Shown piece after piece: positions 49,086 to 59,223 of a stretch of DNA of 64,000 bases; position 1 is the first letter of the stretch; the number at the start of each line of letters is the position of its first letter. This DNA is from Coleofasciculus sp. FACHB-T130 (GTDB taxonomy: Bacteria; Cyanobacteriota; Cyanobacteriia; Cyanobacteriales; FACHB-T130): assembly GCF_014695375.1 (NCBI RefSeq), contig NZ_JACJOG010000040.1, positions 1 to 64,000 of the forward strand. Direction: 5' to 3'. The notes under the pieces are model-generated. The model was not told where the DNA came from. It saw only the letters and a program-made list of their open reading frames with translations, and ran no database searches. The position numbers and the translations under genes were made by a program.

Positions 49086-49949
49086 TTATAAGGAGGAGTT
49101 GGGGGAGAGGTTCGTGGATTTCTGGCGAAACAGATGAGTATGTTCAGGATCGTACAGACGCGAACGACGTTTCGCTGTCGCCAAAGACTCTGGCGTATTT
49201 TCCACCGTCCCCAAGGCGGGACTAATCACATAAAGCGTCGTCCGAATCAAATTTTCCTGCTGCGTCACAGTTGCCATTTGATCCAAAGGAACCAGGAAGA
49301 TTTTCTCATCAGGCCAACCGACTCGAAAGCAAATCGCCACAGGTGTATCGGCGGGGTAGTGCTGCATCAGTTTCGCTTGCGCGTCTTCGACGTGACGCGC
49401 CGCTAGATAAAGGCATAAACTTGCCTGATGCGCTGCTAGGGAGGCTAATTCTTCTCGTTCCGGCACCGCTGAAGCGCGTCCGCTAATCCGGGTGAGGATA
49501 ATCGTCTGTACCAGTCCTGGCACCGTTAGCTCAACTTTGAGCTTGGCGGCGGCTGCCTGGAAAGCACTGATGCCGGGGACAATTTCAAAAGGAATGTCAG
49601 CCTCTGCCAAGGCTTGCATTTGCTCGAAGACAGCACCGTAGAGGCTGGGGTCGCCAGAGTGGAGGCGGATCACAGATTTATGCGATCGCACTCGTTCAAT
49701 CATCACTGGCAGAATTTCTTCGAGGGTTTTATTCCCGGTGCGAATAATTTCCGCATCCGCACGCACCCCCTGCAAAATTTGCACCGGCACCAGAGAATCG
49801 GCAAATAAGATTACATCCGCAACCGCGAGTAGTTTCTGCGCCTTAACCGTCAATAAATCTGGATCTCCCGGCCCTGCACCGACAATGTAAACGGCTGGTG
49901 CCAGGGGAGACAATGATTCGCCAATAAATTTAGTCGCCAATTCAGACAA
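49086..49949 (-). CDS. cobM: Precorrin-4 C11-methyltransferase
   Basis: CobM/CbiF uses S-adenosylmethionine to methylate C-11 of (cobalt-)precorrin-4 in vitamin B12 synthesis. The 287-residue protein shows the family blocks: VYIVGAGPGDPDLLTVKAQK at 20-39, the substrate loop SLVPVQIL, RLHSGDPSLYGAVFEQM, VPGISAFQAAAAKL, TRISGRASAVPEREELASLA and the closing DTPVAICFRVGWPDEKI. The SGRASAVPE motif separates it from the C-17 and C-20 enzymes. It is alone here; other cobalamin genes are not in the window. I looked for a cobalamin riboswitch upstream and did not find a convincing one. Confidence 0.93.
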   Translation of the reverse strand: MSELATKFIGESLSPLAPAVYIVGAGPGDPDLLTVKAQKLLAVADVILFADSLVPVQILQGVRADAEIIRTGNKTLEEILPVMIERVRSHKSVIRLHSGDPSLYGAVFEQMQALAEADIPFEIVPGISAFQAAAAKLKVELTVPGLVQTIILTRISGRASAVPEREELASLAAHQASLCLYLAARHVEDAQAKLMQHYPADTPVAICFRVGWPDEKIFLVPLDQMATVTQQENLIRTTLYVISPALGTVENTPESLATAKRRSRLYDPEHTHLFRQKSTNLSPNSSL

Positions 49950-50326
49950 ACCTCTTCTAGAGTGTGTAACTTATCAGTCATCTGTTGATCGTTCTGCAAT
50001 TTTGTCAAAATTGCAGATTGCTTCTGATTCCCGTACAGCGGTAGCTATCTGCGCCTACCGAGTCAAAAAAATTAAATTGATTACGGACACTTTCCGGATT
50101 CGTTCCACTTCCCCGGTAATTAAGGAATGGTAGATGCACCCTGGTTTTGCTCTAGAGTTTGACTCTAGAGCATTTTTTTTGGGATTTTTTTGGGAATAAT
50201 TTCTCCTGAAACCTGGCTTTTTCTACCAATTCACTTGATTAACGCGACACTTCAATTCTTAAAGCCCGATCGGAAAGACGGTTGAGGCATCTGAGGTGTA
50301 ATCTCGCCCCCGTGAAATGGGAGGAT
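49950..50326. other. Spacer with a possible small-RNA gene
   Basis: Between two minus-strand genes lies about 375 bp without an ORF. It holds a hairpin CTGCAATTTTG/CAAAATTGCAG near 49996-50018 and, on the plus strand, a textbook terminator at 50149-50180. No plus-strand gene precedes that terminator, which points to an independent plus-strand transcript of up to about 180 nt. I could not match it to a known family. Confidence 0.4.
50149..50180 (+). terminator. Orphan plus-strand intrinsic terminator
   Basis: GCTCTAGAGT, loop TTG, ACTCTAGAGC is a perfect 10-bp stem followed by A and eight T. There is no plus-strand coding gene between 48308 and this site. On the minus strand the stem is followed by AAAACC, so it is not a terminator for lgt. 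Confidence 0.85.
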
Positions 50327-51211
50327 TCATCGTTGGGTGTTCTCGCTGGTAGCATTGTCATTACTAAAAGCTGACACGACATCTGGCAGAGAACGACGCA
50401 ACAAATAAACCCAAGCCAGACCCGCCAATCCCAACGCCATTCCCAGCAAACTGATCGCTTGTGCCATTCGCAACGGCCCCAGCATCAAGCTATCGGTGCG
50501 TAACCCCTCAATCCAAACGCGACCGGCGCTATAAGCCACCATGTAAACCAAAAACAGCGTACCTGCCTTGAGACGTGGTCTCTTCAAATCCCGAAAAAAC
50601 AAGGTCATCAGCAACCCAAAAACCATTAAATTCCAAAGAGATTCATAGAGAAAGGTGGGATGGAAGTAGGCAAAATTTTGGTAATCGGGCGGACGGTTCT
50701 CGACCGGAATCAACAGTTTCCAAGGCAAATTTGTGGGTGCCCCGAAGGCTTCAGAATTGAAGAAATTGCCCCAACGCCCGATGGCTTGACCCAAAATGAC
50801 AGAGGGCGCGACTAAATCGGCAAGTTGCCAAAAAGAGATTTTTTGGATTCGGGCAAAAATCAAAGCTGCCAAAGTGCCACCGATGATCGCCCCATGAATG
50901 GCAATGCCTCCTTTCCAGATGGCAATGATGTCACCCGGTCTTTGGGCGTATTGTTCCCACTCAAACAAAACATAGTAGAGTCGGGCACTGGGAATCGCCG
51001 CTACAACTAGCCAGAGTGCGAAATCGCCCGGTATATCTGGGTTGATGTGACGGCGGGACGCCAGATATCGAGAAAGGGTGACGCCAATTAATACGGCTGA
51101 GGCAATTAATAGACCGTACCAGCGAATGGTAAACGGTCCCAGCTCAATGAGGATTGGGCCTGGAGAGGTAAATTCAAATGCCAAAGGCAGAGAGGAAATA
51201 TCAAGAAGCAT
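50327..51211 (-). CDS. lgt: Prolipoprotein diacylglyceryl transferase
   Basis: Lgt moves diacylglycerol from phosphatidylglycerol to the lipobox cysteine of prolipoproteins, in the inner membrane. The 294 residues include seven hydrophobic segments. The signature H106-[19 protein letters not shown] at 145-157 and the C-terminal [20 protein letters not shown] match the family; the Arg and Glu in these blocks are essential. The Ser/Asn-rich tail is poorly conserved. One substrate in this window is the lipoprotein at 34366. Confidence 0.95.
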   Translation of the reverse strand: MLLDISSLPLAFEFTSPGPILIELGPFTIRWYGLLIASAVLIGVTLSRYLASRRHINPDIPGDFALWLVVAAIPSARLYYVLFEWEQYAQRPGDIIAIWKGGIAIHGAIIGGTLAALIFARIQKISFWQLADLVAPSVILGQAIGRWGNFFNSEAFGAPTNLPWKLLIPVENRPPDYQNFAYFHPTFLYESLWNLMVFGLLMTLFFRDLKRPRLKAGTLFLVYMVAYSAGRVWIEGLRTDSLMLGPLRMAQAISLLGMALGLAGLAWVYLLRRSLPDVVSAFSNDNATSENTQR

Positions 51212-51627
51212 CGGCTTTGATTGAGTTCCAGCGTAGCCCGGACAAGACTCGCTGCTAGCACTTCATAGTTTATCGAATGCTTGATTCAAGTCTTGCATAG
51301 CAGCAGCTAGATCGCGATCGCTCACACGCCTCTAGCCAATTCTCAGTCCCCTAGTCTCAGTCCCCTGGTCTCAGTTCCGTTGAAATCTGGACACGCTGAC
51401 ACCCCTTTCCAAGGGCAATCAACATTCAATCAATCAAATTACTGCTGACCCTTGCGAAAAATGTCAAATTGTGCAAGTAAACAAGTTTCACGATCGCAAG
51501 CAGCAAGATTAAGACAAATAGCGGTAGCGAGTACCGATCCGATAGATAGATATTGATATCGCAACTGTACTTATATACGACCGTGATGGCAGCACTCGCG
51601 GAACCATCACGCTGAGATCGAACAGAG
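51212..51627. other. Intergenic region with a 14-bp tandem repeat
   Basis: A 416-bp spacer between divergent lgt and the permease-kinase gene. It has a 14-bp unit (TCTCAGTCCCCTAG) repeated nearly three times at 51341-51378, and a HIP1 site near 51312. Promoters of both genes must be here; I see no hairpin suggesting a leader. Confidence 0.5.
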
Positions 51628-54537
51628 ATGACTGAAGACCGAATTACTCAAAATCTTATCGTTGAAAATCGTAATCTGCGCCTAAATCAGCGTTCATCTA
51701 TGCACCTGCCGCGCAGCCTGAGTGCCTTAGAAACTTGGGGTTTTGGGTTCACAGGTCATCTAGCCTGGATTGGCACAGCCCCGCTAATTCATGCAGCATT
51801 AGGAGCATCTGCCATCTTTGTGTGGTTGCCCGCAGCGATTGTGGGCATGCTGCTGAATCTGCAAGTGAAACGCTTAGGAGAACACTGGCCTGAAATATCG
51901 GGAGGAACTCCAAATTACACGACTAAGTTACTCAAAAACTATCCCGGTCTAGCTCGTTATGCGGCGATCGCGTACTTCATCGGCTGGGCAGGATATCTGC
52001 CAATCAACCCAATTATCCTGACGAATCTCATCAAGACTAATCTAGAACCTTTAGGGATTGATTGTCCAGAAACGGCTCTGAAAATAGGATTCACGCTGAT
52101 TGCTTATATTGTCGCGTTCAGCGGCACGCGAGCTTTAGCAATCTTGCACACGTTTTTCATTCTTCCAGCAGTCGGATTCTTATTGGTGTTTTGTCTTCAA
52201 GGTCTAGGATGGTTAGCCTTCTCGCCCGCGAGTCCCGGATTTTTTCCTAGCACCTGGTCAACCTTAAACTTTGTGGATTGGGCAAAGTGGTCTTTTTTCG
52301 CAATCTACATTGCCTACGCCTGCGAGACAGCCTCCGCATTTGTCGCCGACAGCCGACGCCCTGGAGAAACGCTGCGATTTCTCAGCTTGGCAGCTTGGCT
52401 AATGCCGCCGGTCATTCTGGGCGGTTCTTGGGTACTCATGCGCTTGGCAACTGTACCAGACTTGGGCGAAGACACGTTCTTGAACTTTTTCACAGCAGCA
52501 AAGCCCTTCTGGGGCGAGTCAGCTTCCTTAATCGTGACCCTCCTGATCGTCTCTAGCTGCCTTCTCGCTTGCGCGACTGCGGTTTCTAATTCTCCCCGCA
52601 TTTTGTACCAACTTGCCCTAGACGGACACCTTTCACCCGTCTTCGCGGTCGTCTCCCGGCAAGGCGTTCTGCAACCTGCCCTAATATTTTCCCTTGGCAT
52701 CAGCTTGATCTATTTGCTTTGGGGAGATATTTCTCGAATTGTGGTAGTAACGGGTACTGGCTATCTTGTCGCCATTATGTCAATCCAGCTGGGCTTGTGG
52801 TTGCAGCGAGGCAAACCCGAAGTGCGCTGGCCTTGGTGGTCGCTGGGCTTCTTCGCCCTCGAGGCGGTTGTTCTGGTAGTGGGGGGTTTAAGTTGGAGCT
52901 GGCAAGATGTGCTAGTTGGGCTGCTGTCTCCCATCGCTGTTTTGGCTTGTGATGCAGCGATTCGTCGGATCGCATTTGAGCCTTTCCACCCAGCCTGGTG
53001 GATTGAGCGTTACCGGGTGAAAAGCTTTCAGGTCAAAGATTTTGTTGCCTTTCAGGTGATCGTCCTGATTCTATTGGTTTGTAGTGCGACGGCGATCGCC
53101 TGGGTGCTTCGGAACGGGATTGGGCAGATTTCTGGGAATGCCAGTAACAATCTTTTAGTCATTTTGCTGATGACGCTCGCTTTTGTAGCGATCGCAGTTG
53201 CCTGCTGGACTAGCTTGCCTCAAGTGGCTGCGATCGCTGAAGCACGGGAACACGCGGAAAATCTTTTTATCACTGCCCTAGACACGGTTCCGGATACCAT
53301 TCTCGTTTTGGATGAGGGCGGCGCGATTCGTCAAGCCAACCCAGCCGCTGTTGCCCTTTTCGAGATGGACGCTCATCAGCTGATTGGGCGTCGCCTCAAC
53401 GATTTCCTCCCTGGGTTAGCTGGGTCGCCTGAGATTTGGCAAAGTCGCAGCGAACAGACATTCCGGCAGGATGAAACAAGCTTACGCACGATCGAGGTGA
53501 CGCTTTCCCACCGCTCAAATCGCCAACTTCAAGAATATATTGTCATCCTACGCGACATCACGGAGCGCAAGCTCTCAGAAGAAACATTGCAGCAATCGGA
53601 AGAGACTGCTAGAAAGCAAGCGATCGCTCTAGAACAAACCCTGCGAGACCTGCGGCAAACCCAAGCTCAATTAATTCAAACTGAGAAAATGTCTAGCCTC
53701 GGTCAACTCGTTGCGGGTGTTGCCCATGAGATTAATAACCCTGTCAACTTCATCTACGGAAACCTGACCCATGTGGGTAACTACACTCAGGATCTTCTCG
53801 GTTTAGTTAACTTTTACCAGCAGGGTTATTCCTACACTGATCCAAACATTCAAGGCTTGGTTGAAGAGATCGATCTTGATTTTCTAATTGAGGATTTGCC
53901 GAAAACTTTGTCTTCGATGAAAGTAGGGGCAAACCGCATTCGGGAGATTGTTCTGACTTTGCGTAACTTTTCTCGGTTAGATGAAGCCGAGATGAAACCT
54001 GTCAACATTCATGAGGGAATCGATAGTACCCTCGTGATTTTGCACAATCGCCTCAAGCATAAACCAGAGTTTCCGGCTATTCAGGTTATCAAGCAATATG
54101 GCAACTTGCCGCTGGTGGAATGTTATGCCGGACAAATGAATCAGGTATTTATGAATATCTTGAATAATTCGATTGATGCTTTGCAGGAGCAAGATAAAGC
54201 GCGAAGCTCAGAAGAAATTAAAAAGAAACCCAGCACTTTAACAATTTCTACCCAACTTTTAGACAAGAATTGGGTGAGAATCGGGATTAAAGATAATGGG
54301 CCGGGGATGAGTGCAAGTGTCCTAGGGCAACTGTTTGACCCGTTCTTTACAACAAAACCAGTCGGTCAAGGCACTGGACTGGGTTTATCGATTAGCTATC
54401 AAATTGTTGTAGAAAAGCATGGCGGAAAGATGAAGTGTCTATCTCGACCTGGGGAAGGTGCAGAGTTTCAAATTGAGATTCCGATCGGGCAAACTTATAA
54501 AGTGAACCCCAGCGTCGATCGAGAGGTTCTAGGATAG
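51628..54537 (+). CDS. Amino-acid permease fused to a PAS-histidine kinase
   Basis: The first 540 residues are an APC-superfamily transporter with about twelve membrane helices (ALETWGFGFTGHLAWIGTAP, ISGGTPNYTTKLLKNYPGLA, AYACETASAFVADSRRPGET). Next is a PAS domain (545-650: ALDTVPDTILVLDEGGAIRQ), a coiled coil (655-690) and a class-typical histidine kinase: H700 in VAGVAHEINNPVNF, N box NQVFMNILNNSIDAL, G boxes IKDNGPGM and GQGTGLGLSIS. It is probably a sensor that detects or moves a nutrient and signals by phosphotransfer, like CbrA-type kinases but with a different transporter. No response regulator is adjacent. Confidence 0.87.
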   Translation: MTEDRITQNLIVENRNLRLNQRSSMHLPRSLSALETWGFGFTGHLAWIGTAPLIHAALGASAIFVWLPAAIVGMLLNLQVKRLGEHWPEISGGTPNYTTKLLKNYPGLARYAAIAYFIGWAGYLPINPIILTNLIKTNLEPLGIDCPETALKIGFTLIAYIVAFSGTRALAILHTFFILPAVGFLLVFCLQGLGWLAFSPASPGFFPSTWSTLNFVDWAKWSFFAIYIAYACETASAFVADSRRPGETLRFLSLAAWLMPPVILGGSWVLMRLATVPDLGEDTFLNFFTAAKPFWGESASLIVTLLIVSSCLLACATAVSNSPRILYQLALDGHLSPVFAVVSRQGVLQPALIFSLGISLIYLLWGDISRIVVVTGTGYLVAIMSIQLGLWLQRGKPEVRWPWWSLGFFALEAVVLVVGGLSWSWQDVLVGLLSPIAVLACDAAIRRIAFEPFHPAWWIERYRVKSFQVKDFVAFQVIVLILLVCSATAIAWVLRNGIGQISGNASNNLLVILLMTLAFVAIAVACWTSLPQVAAIAEAREHAENLFITALDTVPDTILVLDEGGAIRQANPAAVALFEMDAHQLIGRRLNDFLPGLAGSPEIWQSRSEQTFRQDETSLRTIEVTLSHRSNRQLQEYIVILRDITERKLSEETLQQSEETARKQAIALEQTLRDLRQTQAQLIQTEKMSSLGQLVAGVAHEINNPVNFIYGNLTHVGNYTQDLLGLVNFYQQGYSYTDPNIQGLVEEIDLDFLIEDLPKTLSSMKVGANRIREIVLTLRNFSRLDEAEMKPVNIHEGIDSTLVILHNRLKHKPEFPAIQVIKQYGNLPLVECYAGQMNQVFMNILNNSIDALQEQDKARSSEEIKKKPSTLTISTQLLDKNWVRIGIKDNGPGMSASVLGQLFDPFFTTKPVGQGTGLGLSISYQIVVEKHGGKMKCLSRPGEGAEFQIEIPIGQTYKVNPSVDREVLG

Positions 54538-54565
54538 AGATCCTAGCGAAAACTTTTGATTATTT

Positions 54566-55693
54566 ATGTCTGCTACGTCCCGCTCTCAGGTTCAGTCTTC
54601 TACAGACAGTCAGCATCAAAATCAGTTTGATGAAACTGCGCCCGTTGCTAAACAGGGGGTAACGAATAAAAACCCAGCCAGAACGATTCCTCCTCTTTTA
54701 GGGGCAAATTTAGCTGAATTAACCCAATGGGTGCTTGCTCAAGGACAACCGGCTTATCGGGGACAGCAACTGCATCAGTGGATTTATGAAAAAGGAGCGC
54801 GATCGCTTTCTGAAATTACTGTATTTTCTAAGCAGTGGCGCGACCAAGTAGCAGATGTCCCGATTGGACGCTCTACGATACATCATCGTTCTGTCGCCCC
54901 GGATGACACGGTGAAATATCTGCTGCGGTTGGCAGATGGTCAAATTATTGAAACAGTCGGCATTCCCACAGAAAAGCGCCTCACGGTGTGCGTGTCTTCC
55001 CAGGTGGGTTGTCCGATGGCTTGCGACTTCTGCGCTACGGGGAAGGGAGGTTTTACCCGCAATCTTGCACGCCACGAAATCGTCGATCAGGTGTTAACGG
55101 TTCAGGAAGACTTCAAGCGACGAGTCAGCCATATTGTGTTTATGGGGATGGGGGAACCGTTACTGAATACGGTAAATGTTCTGGGAGCGCTAGAGATCCT
55201 GAATAAAGATGTGGGAATTGGACAGCGTTCGATTACGCTCTCCACTGTGGGAGTACGCGATCGCATCCTCGATTTAGCGCAACATCACTTGCAAATCACC
55301 CTTGCAGTTAGCCTCCACGCACCCAATCAGGCACTTCGGGAAAAACTTATCCCCACGGCTCAGCGATATCCCCTGGAAGATTTGTTAGCAGAATGTCGGG
55401 AATATGTTCAATTAACAGGTCGCAGATTGACATTTGAATACGTCCTGCTTGCGGGTGTGAACGATCTTCCCCAACACGCGAATGAACTTGCATCCCGCCT
55501 GCGGGGATTCCAAACTCACGTCAATTTAATTCCCTACAATCCTATCCACGATGCTGACTATCAGCGTCCGGATTCTACTCGGATTCAAGCTTTTGTAGCA
55601 GCTCTGAAAAAACAGCATATTGCTGTTAGCGTTCGCTACTCTCGTGGTTTAGAAGCCAATGCTGCTTGCGGACAACTTCGAGCTTCTAAATAA
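54566..55693 (+). CDS. rlmN: 23S rRNA (adenine-2503) / tRNA methyltransferase RlmN
   Basis: A radical-SAM enzyme that methylates C2 of A2503 in 23S rRNA and A37 in some tRNAs. The iron-sulphur cysteines are C149, C153 and C156 in [12 protein letters not shown]. Also present are GEPLLN, the SAM-binding FMGMGE, and the mobile catalytic Cys in the C-terminal ANAACGQL. Compared with E. coli RlmN there is an extra disordered stretch at residues 1-40 ([20 protein letters not shown]). The gene follows the kinase gene by 29 bp and may be co-transcribed with it, though functionally unrelated. Confidence 0.95.
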   Translation: MSATSRSQVQSSTDSQHQNQFDETAPVAKQGVTNKNPARTIPPLLGANLAELTQWVLAQGQPAYRGQQLHQWIYEKGARSLSEITVFSKQWRDQVADVPIGRSTIHHRSVAPDDTVKYLLRLADGQIIETVGIPTEKRLTVCVSSQVGCPMACDFCATGKGGFTRNLARHEIVDQVLTVQEDFKRRVSHIVFMGMGEPLLNTVNVLGALEILNKDVGIGQRSITLSTVGVRDRILDLAQHHLQITLAVSLHAPNQALREKLIPTAQRYPLEDLLAECREYVQLTGRRLTFEYVLLAGVNDLPQHANELASRLRGFQTHVNLIPYNPIHDADYQRPDSTRIQAFVAALKKQHIAVSVRYSRGLEANAACGQLRASK

Positions 55694-55724
55694 TTCAGTA
55701 AAAGCAATTCTTTGAGGATTGCTT

Positions 55725-55922
55725 CTACAGACGACTTGCATCAAGACCGGGTGCGTATGCTTCGATTACTCTCCCGGTTCGAGAACAAGTTACCATCAAG
55801 TAGTCACAAGTACGGCATTGTGTCCGCGTTAGCTGGCTGCTAGAAATGTAATGCCGTTCACCCGGACTGCCACAGTTAGGACAGCGAATTGCTTGGACGA
55901 GCTGCATTGTTAAAGTTTTCAT
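55725..55922 (-). CDS. Small zinc-ribbon protein, 65 aa
   Basis: Two CxxC pairs (AIRCPNCGSPGERH at 14-17 and QCRTCDYLM at 36-39) plus a further Cys form a rubredoxin-like zinc ribbon. The C-terminal VIEAYAPGL is conserved in my memory of cyanobacterial relatives, some of which are mislabelled as PriA. The protein is too short for anything but a nucleic-acid- or protein-binding role. Convergent with rlmN, 32 bp apart. Confidence 0.78.
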   Translation of the reverse strand: MKTLTMQLVQAIRCPNCGSPGERHYISSSQLTRTQCRTCDYLMVTCSRTGRVIEAYAPGLDASRL

Positions 55923-56600
55923 GTCAGTAAGTTTTTTAAAACAAGAGAATTGCTAGATTTGACCCCGATACCATCCGGTAAAAGTGTAGCTAAAGTAACA
56001 ATTTAGCTACATACAATGAGTGAAAAATCAATTTACCTTTCTAGACTATTATGGCAACCTTTTTGATAATTATCCATAATCAATTGAATGATTTATATGA
56101 ATCATTCTTTAGGAATATGCGTCTATCTAGCTTTGATCCCCATTGTGAACTTATGCAAATGCGGGAGGTTTGCACAGGCATTTAACATCGTTTAGACATT
56201 TCTGACGTATTGATTTTGTAAAGTTGGGCAGTTCTTTAGCAATAATTTATAGAAGTTCTCAACATCTATCAGAATTAAATTTACAGCTAAAATAAAATTC
56301 TCTGGTTAAACTTTATGTGGATTTAAGGTTTAATAAAATTCTGGCATCTGTCTATAGAGATATTTCGTTTTTTACAAAATAGGGTTGAGCGAGAAGATTG
56401 CAGATAGGGGCATCAGCGATCGCTCTGATGGAACGTAAAGGATGCCAAAAAAAGCGATTCACCCTCAAGAGCAAATCGCTGACCGTTAAGGATTGAGATT
56501 AAATCCGGTTAATCGCGCCTCCCATTAGAAGCACCTCCTCACTCCGGCTCCCCTCTCCGTGAAGGTCGAGGGTCTGGGGGTGAGGTTCTATCAAGCCAAT
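55923..56600. other. Intergenic region without a gene
   Basis: About 680 bp, AT-rich in the first part. The end next to the GH31 gene has a repeat of the CCCCTCTCC...GGGGGTGAGGTT kind (56548-56588), also present near 61608-61689, and a HIP1 site near 56418. I found no credible ORF or tRNA. Confidence 0.45.
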
Positions 56601-58940
56601 TTAAAAAGTCAGTTGACGCGCCGTACTATCGTCAACAAAACGCTGTTCGCCAACACCCACTAGCTGCACGATGGTTTCACGGGTCGAGAGCGTCCAATTG
56701 CCCTCTCGCGCTGGAATTTCAACCACCGTTTGTTGTCCTTGGGAATAAACGCGGTAGGTTGTGGTTGCAAAGGCACCCGTTTGATATTCAAACGTATGCC
56801 CATCATCTTCATAGAGCCTAAACTCGCCATTTCCAGGCCAGATGCGGAGGGTGAGTTCGTCAAGGGGACGCTCATCCGTGTATTGCATCACCGGCTGCAT
56901 GGGGATTATCGCTCCCGCACGCACATATAGCGGCATTCGCTCTAACGGTGCATGAGCTAAGATATGCGTCGCGCCTTGGTAACGTTCTCCTGTCCACCAG
57001 TCGTACCAAGTGCCTTCGGGAAGATACACGGCCCGGTATTCCACTCCTGGTCGATAGATGGGTGCTGCCATGAGGGAAGAACCGAGCAATACTTGGTCGT
57101 AGAGTTTATAGGTTTTCGGGTCGTTGGGGAAATGATAGAGTAAGGGACGTAAAATCGGTGCGCCAGTAGTTGCAGCTTCCCAGAAAAGCGTGTAAACGTA
57201 GGGCAATAGCTGGTAGCGGAGATTAATATATTCGCGGCAGATAGCTTCAACGCGATCGCCAAAAACCCAAGGTTCGTGTCTTGCCGTACTCATCGCCGAG
57301 TGACCCCGCATCAACGGGTAAAGCATTCCCACTTGCATCCACCGGGCAAATAATTCCGCCGTGGCGTTGCCAGCAAAACCGCCAATATCGGAACCGACAA
57401 ACGCCACACCCGATAGTCCCATATTGCAGAGCATCGGCAGGGACATTTCCAGATACTCCCACAGTGATTGATTATCGCCCATCCACACCGACGACCAACG
57501 CTGAATTCCGGCAAAACCGGAACGTGTCAGCACAAACGATCGCTCTGTAGAACGCAGCCGCTTCAGCCCTTCGCAAGCCGATTGAGCCATTGATTGCCCA
57601 TACAGGTTGTGAGTTTCGGTATGGGTAGTGCGTTCTTCCGGCGAACCTTGGGGGGCATCTAAGGGAAAGGATATTTTATTCCCCGGATCTCCAAACGGGC
57701 GATCGTCTATCGCCGGTTCGTTCATATCGTTCCAGATACCCGCAACGCCGACTTCTGTCAGACTTTTGTGCAAGTCGCCCCACCACTGGCGCACTTCCGG
57801 ACGCAGAAAATCGGGAAATACTGCTTTGTCGGGCCAAACGTAGCCGTGGAATAGCTCACCCTCTGCCTTACGGATAAAATAGTCATTTTCTATCCCTTGG
57901 TCGAAGACGTGGTAATCGGCTTCCGGCTCGTACTTGACGCCTGGATCGATAATTGTCACCGTCTTGAAGCCATCCTGCGCCAAGTCATTGACCAATTGGG
58001 CAGGATCGGGGAACCGTTTGGGACTCCAGGTAAACACCCGGTAGCCCTTCATGTAGTCGATATCGAGATGAATCACATCGCAAGGGATGCGACGGTTGCG
58101 GAATTCCTGGGCAAGTTCTCGCACCACCTCCTCAGATTCGTAACTCCAACGGCATTGGTGATAACCAAGCGACCATTTCGGCGGAAGTTGCATCCGACCA
58201 GTTAGTTGGGTGTAGGTGCTAAGAATTTGCGCCGGTTCGGGGCCGTAAATGATGTAATAATCCAGTTCATCGCCCCGCGTTTCCATCCGATAGACGCCCG
58301 GTTGTTCCGCACCGATGTCGAACTGGCTCCAAAAAGTAGTGTTAAAGAAGATACCGTAGGCGAGTTCTGGACGCAGCGCTATGAAAAATGGAATCGCCTG
58401 GTACATTTCATCGGTAAAAGAGCTGTAATCGAGGGCGTCAACTGTCCAGTTTGTTTGGACTTCGCTGAGTTTGTCGAGTAGCTTAGTGCGTTCGCCAAAA
58501 CCGTAGAAATGTTCATCGGCTTCGATGCGCTTCCAGGCAGCGATCGCGCCCATGCGTCCAGCCATCCCCATTCCGGTGTCTTGCGCGAAAGGTCGCCCAG
58601 TTTTATCAAAACACTCGATCCGACACCCTTGGCGGTGGATGTACACGCGCATCTGCTCGGTTTCGATTTCTACCGCTGCGTCAGTCTCCCGAACTTGGAA
58701 GGGGACGATTGACCATTCTGGATCGTCTAAGGTGACTGCCCACGAACGACGCGGCATCAATTCGCCACTCGGTGCCCAGCGGACTCGGACTAAGTTTGGT
58801 GCCAGGATGCTAATGGCAAGGCGCGAATTCTCACAATCGCCGTAGATTCCTCGATCGTGGCGTTCTATGGTTTTTAGGGTTCCAATTGTTGACCAAGATG
58901 TCCCTGTCGTAGGCAGTTTTCCAAAATATTGCGGCATCAC
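56601..58940 (-). CDS. Alpha-glucosidase, glycoside hydrolase family 31
   Basis: GH31 enzymes release alpha-linked glucose from oligosaccharides (or xylose). The 779-residue length is standard. The beta-sandwich N domain (35-245) precedes the barrel; the nucleophile is D405 in GIWNDMNEP, the acid/base Asp lies in FVGSDIGGF, and substrate-binding DVIHLDIDYM and WMGDNQSLWEYL are present. The C-terminal sheets have the usual WYDWWTGERY block. No signal peptide is seen, so it acts in the cytoplasm, perhaps on glycogen-derived or imported malto-oligosaccharides. A solitary gene. Confidence 0.93.
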   Translation of the reverse strand: MMPQYFGKLPTTGTSWSTIGTLKTIERHDRGIYGDCENSRLAISILAPNLVRVRWAPSGELMPRRSWAVTLDDPEWSIVPFQVRETDAAVEIETEQMRVYIHRQGCRIECFDKTGRPFAQDTGMGMAGRMGAIAAWKRIEADEHFYGFGERTKLLDKLSEVQTNWTVDALDYSSFTDEMYQAIPFFIALRPELAYGIFFNTTFWSQFDIGAEQPGVYRMETRGDELDYYIIYGPEPAQILSTYTQLTGRMQLPPKWSLGYHQCRWSYESEEVVRELAQEFRNRRIPCDVIHLDIDYMKGYRVFTWSPKRFPDPAQLVNDLAQDGFKTVTIIDPGVKYEPEADYHVFDQGIENDYFIRKAEGELFHGYVWPDKAVFPDFLRPEVRQWWGDLHKSLTEVGVAGIWNDMNEPAIDDRPFGDPGNKISFPLDAPQGSPEERTTHTETHNLYGQSMAQSACEGLKRLRSTERSFVLTRSGFAGIQRWSSVWMGDNQSLWEYLEMSLPMLCNMGLSGVAFVGSDIGGFAGNATAELFARWMQVGMLYPLMRGHSAMSTARHEPWVFGDRVEAICREYINLRYQLLPYVYTLFWEAATTGAPILRPLLYHFPNDPKTYKLYDQVLLGSSLMAAPIYRPGVEYRAVYLPEGTWYDWWTGERYQGATHILAHAPLERMPLYVRAGAIIPMQPVMQYTDERPLDELTLRIWPGNGEFRLYEDDGHTFEYQTGAFATTTYRVYSQGQQTVVEIPAREGNWTLSTRETIVQLVGVGEQRFVDDSTARQLTF

Positions 58941-59027
58941 CCCTCCCGGTAAACTGTGAATTTGAGTAGAAGCGATTGATAAATTGCCCCTACAGCTAGC
59001 GATCGCTAATGAGCAAAATGCTTTTAC

Positions 59028-59126
59028 TCACCTCGATCCAGCTTGTAACAGTTGATCGGCTGCGGCTTCTTCCAGGGGGAAGGTTTTGCTGCGGAGAAGC
59101 AGGGCTTTGAGAAGTCCGTTTAACAT
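59028..59126 (-). pseudogene. Remnant of an MDR oxidoreductase C-terminus
   Basis: The 32-codon reverse-strand frame ends SKTFPLEEAAADQLLQAGSR, very close to AKTFPLEAAAAAHQLLEAGS of the intact MDR gene at 47301. It is all that is left of a second gene copy and lacks the last 10 residues and all of the rest. It is bordered by a MITE at 59132. Confidence 0.75.
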
Positions 59127-59131
59127 AGATC

Positions 59132-59223
59132 AGGACTTACGCTCTCGTTATGGAAAAACGAACCGCCAAGGACGCCAAGGACGCGAAGGAATAAGAGTTT
59201 TAGAGAGTTATTGCGTAAGTCCT
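59132..59223. mobile_element. MITE-like element with 11-bp perfect terminal inverted repeats
   Basis: AGGACTTACGC at 59132-59142 and GCGTAAGTCCT at 59213-59223 bound a 92-bp sequence. The inside has 9-bp tandem repeats (CGCCAAGGA type). It carries no gene. Non-autonomous elements with these ends are frequent in cyanobacterial spacers. It lies directly beside the MDR remnant, suggesting that insertion or recombination here broke that gene. Confidence 0.72.

Noticed and set aside
49950-50326. Cobalamin riboswitch upstream of cobM
   Set aside because: I did not find a convincing B12-box-like segment on the minus strand of this region.
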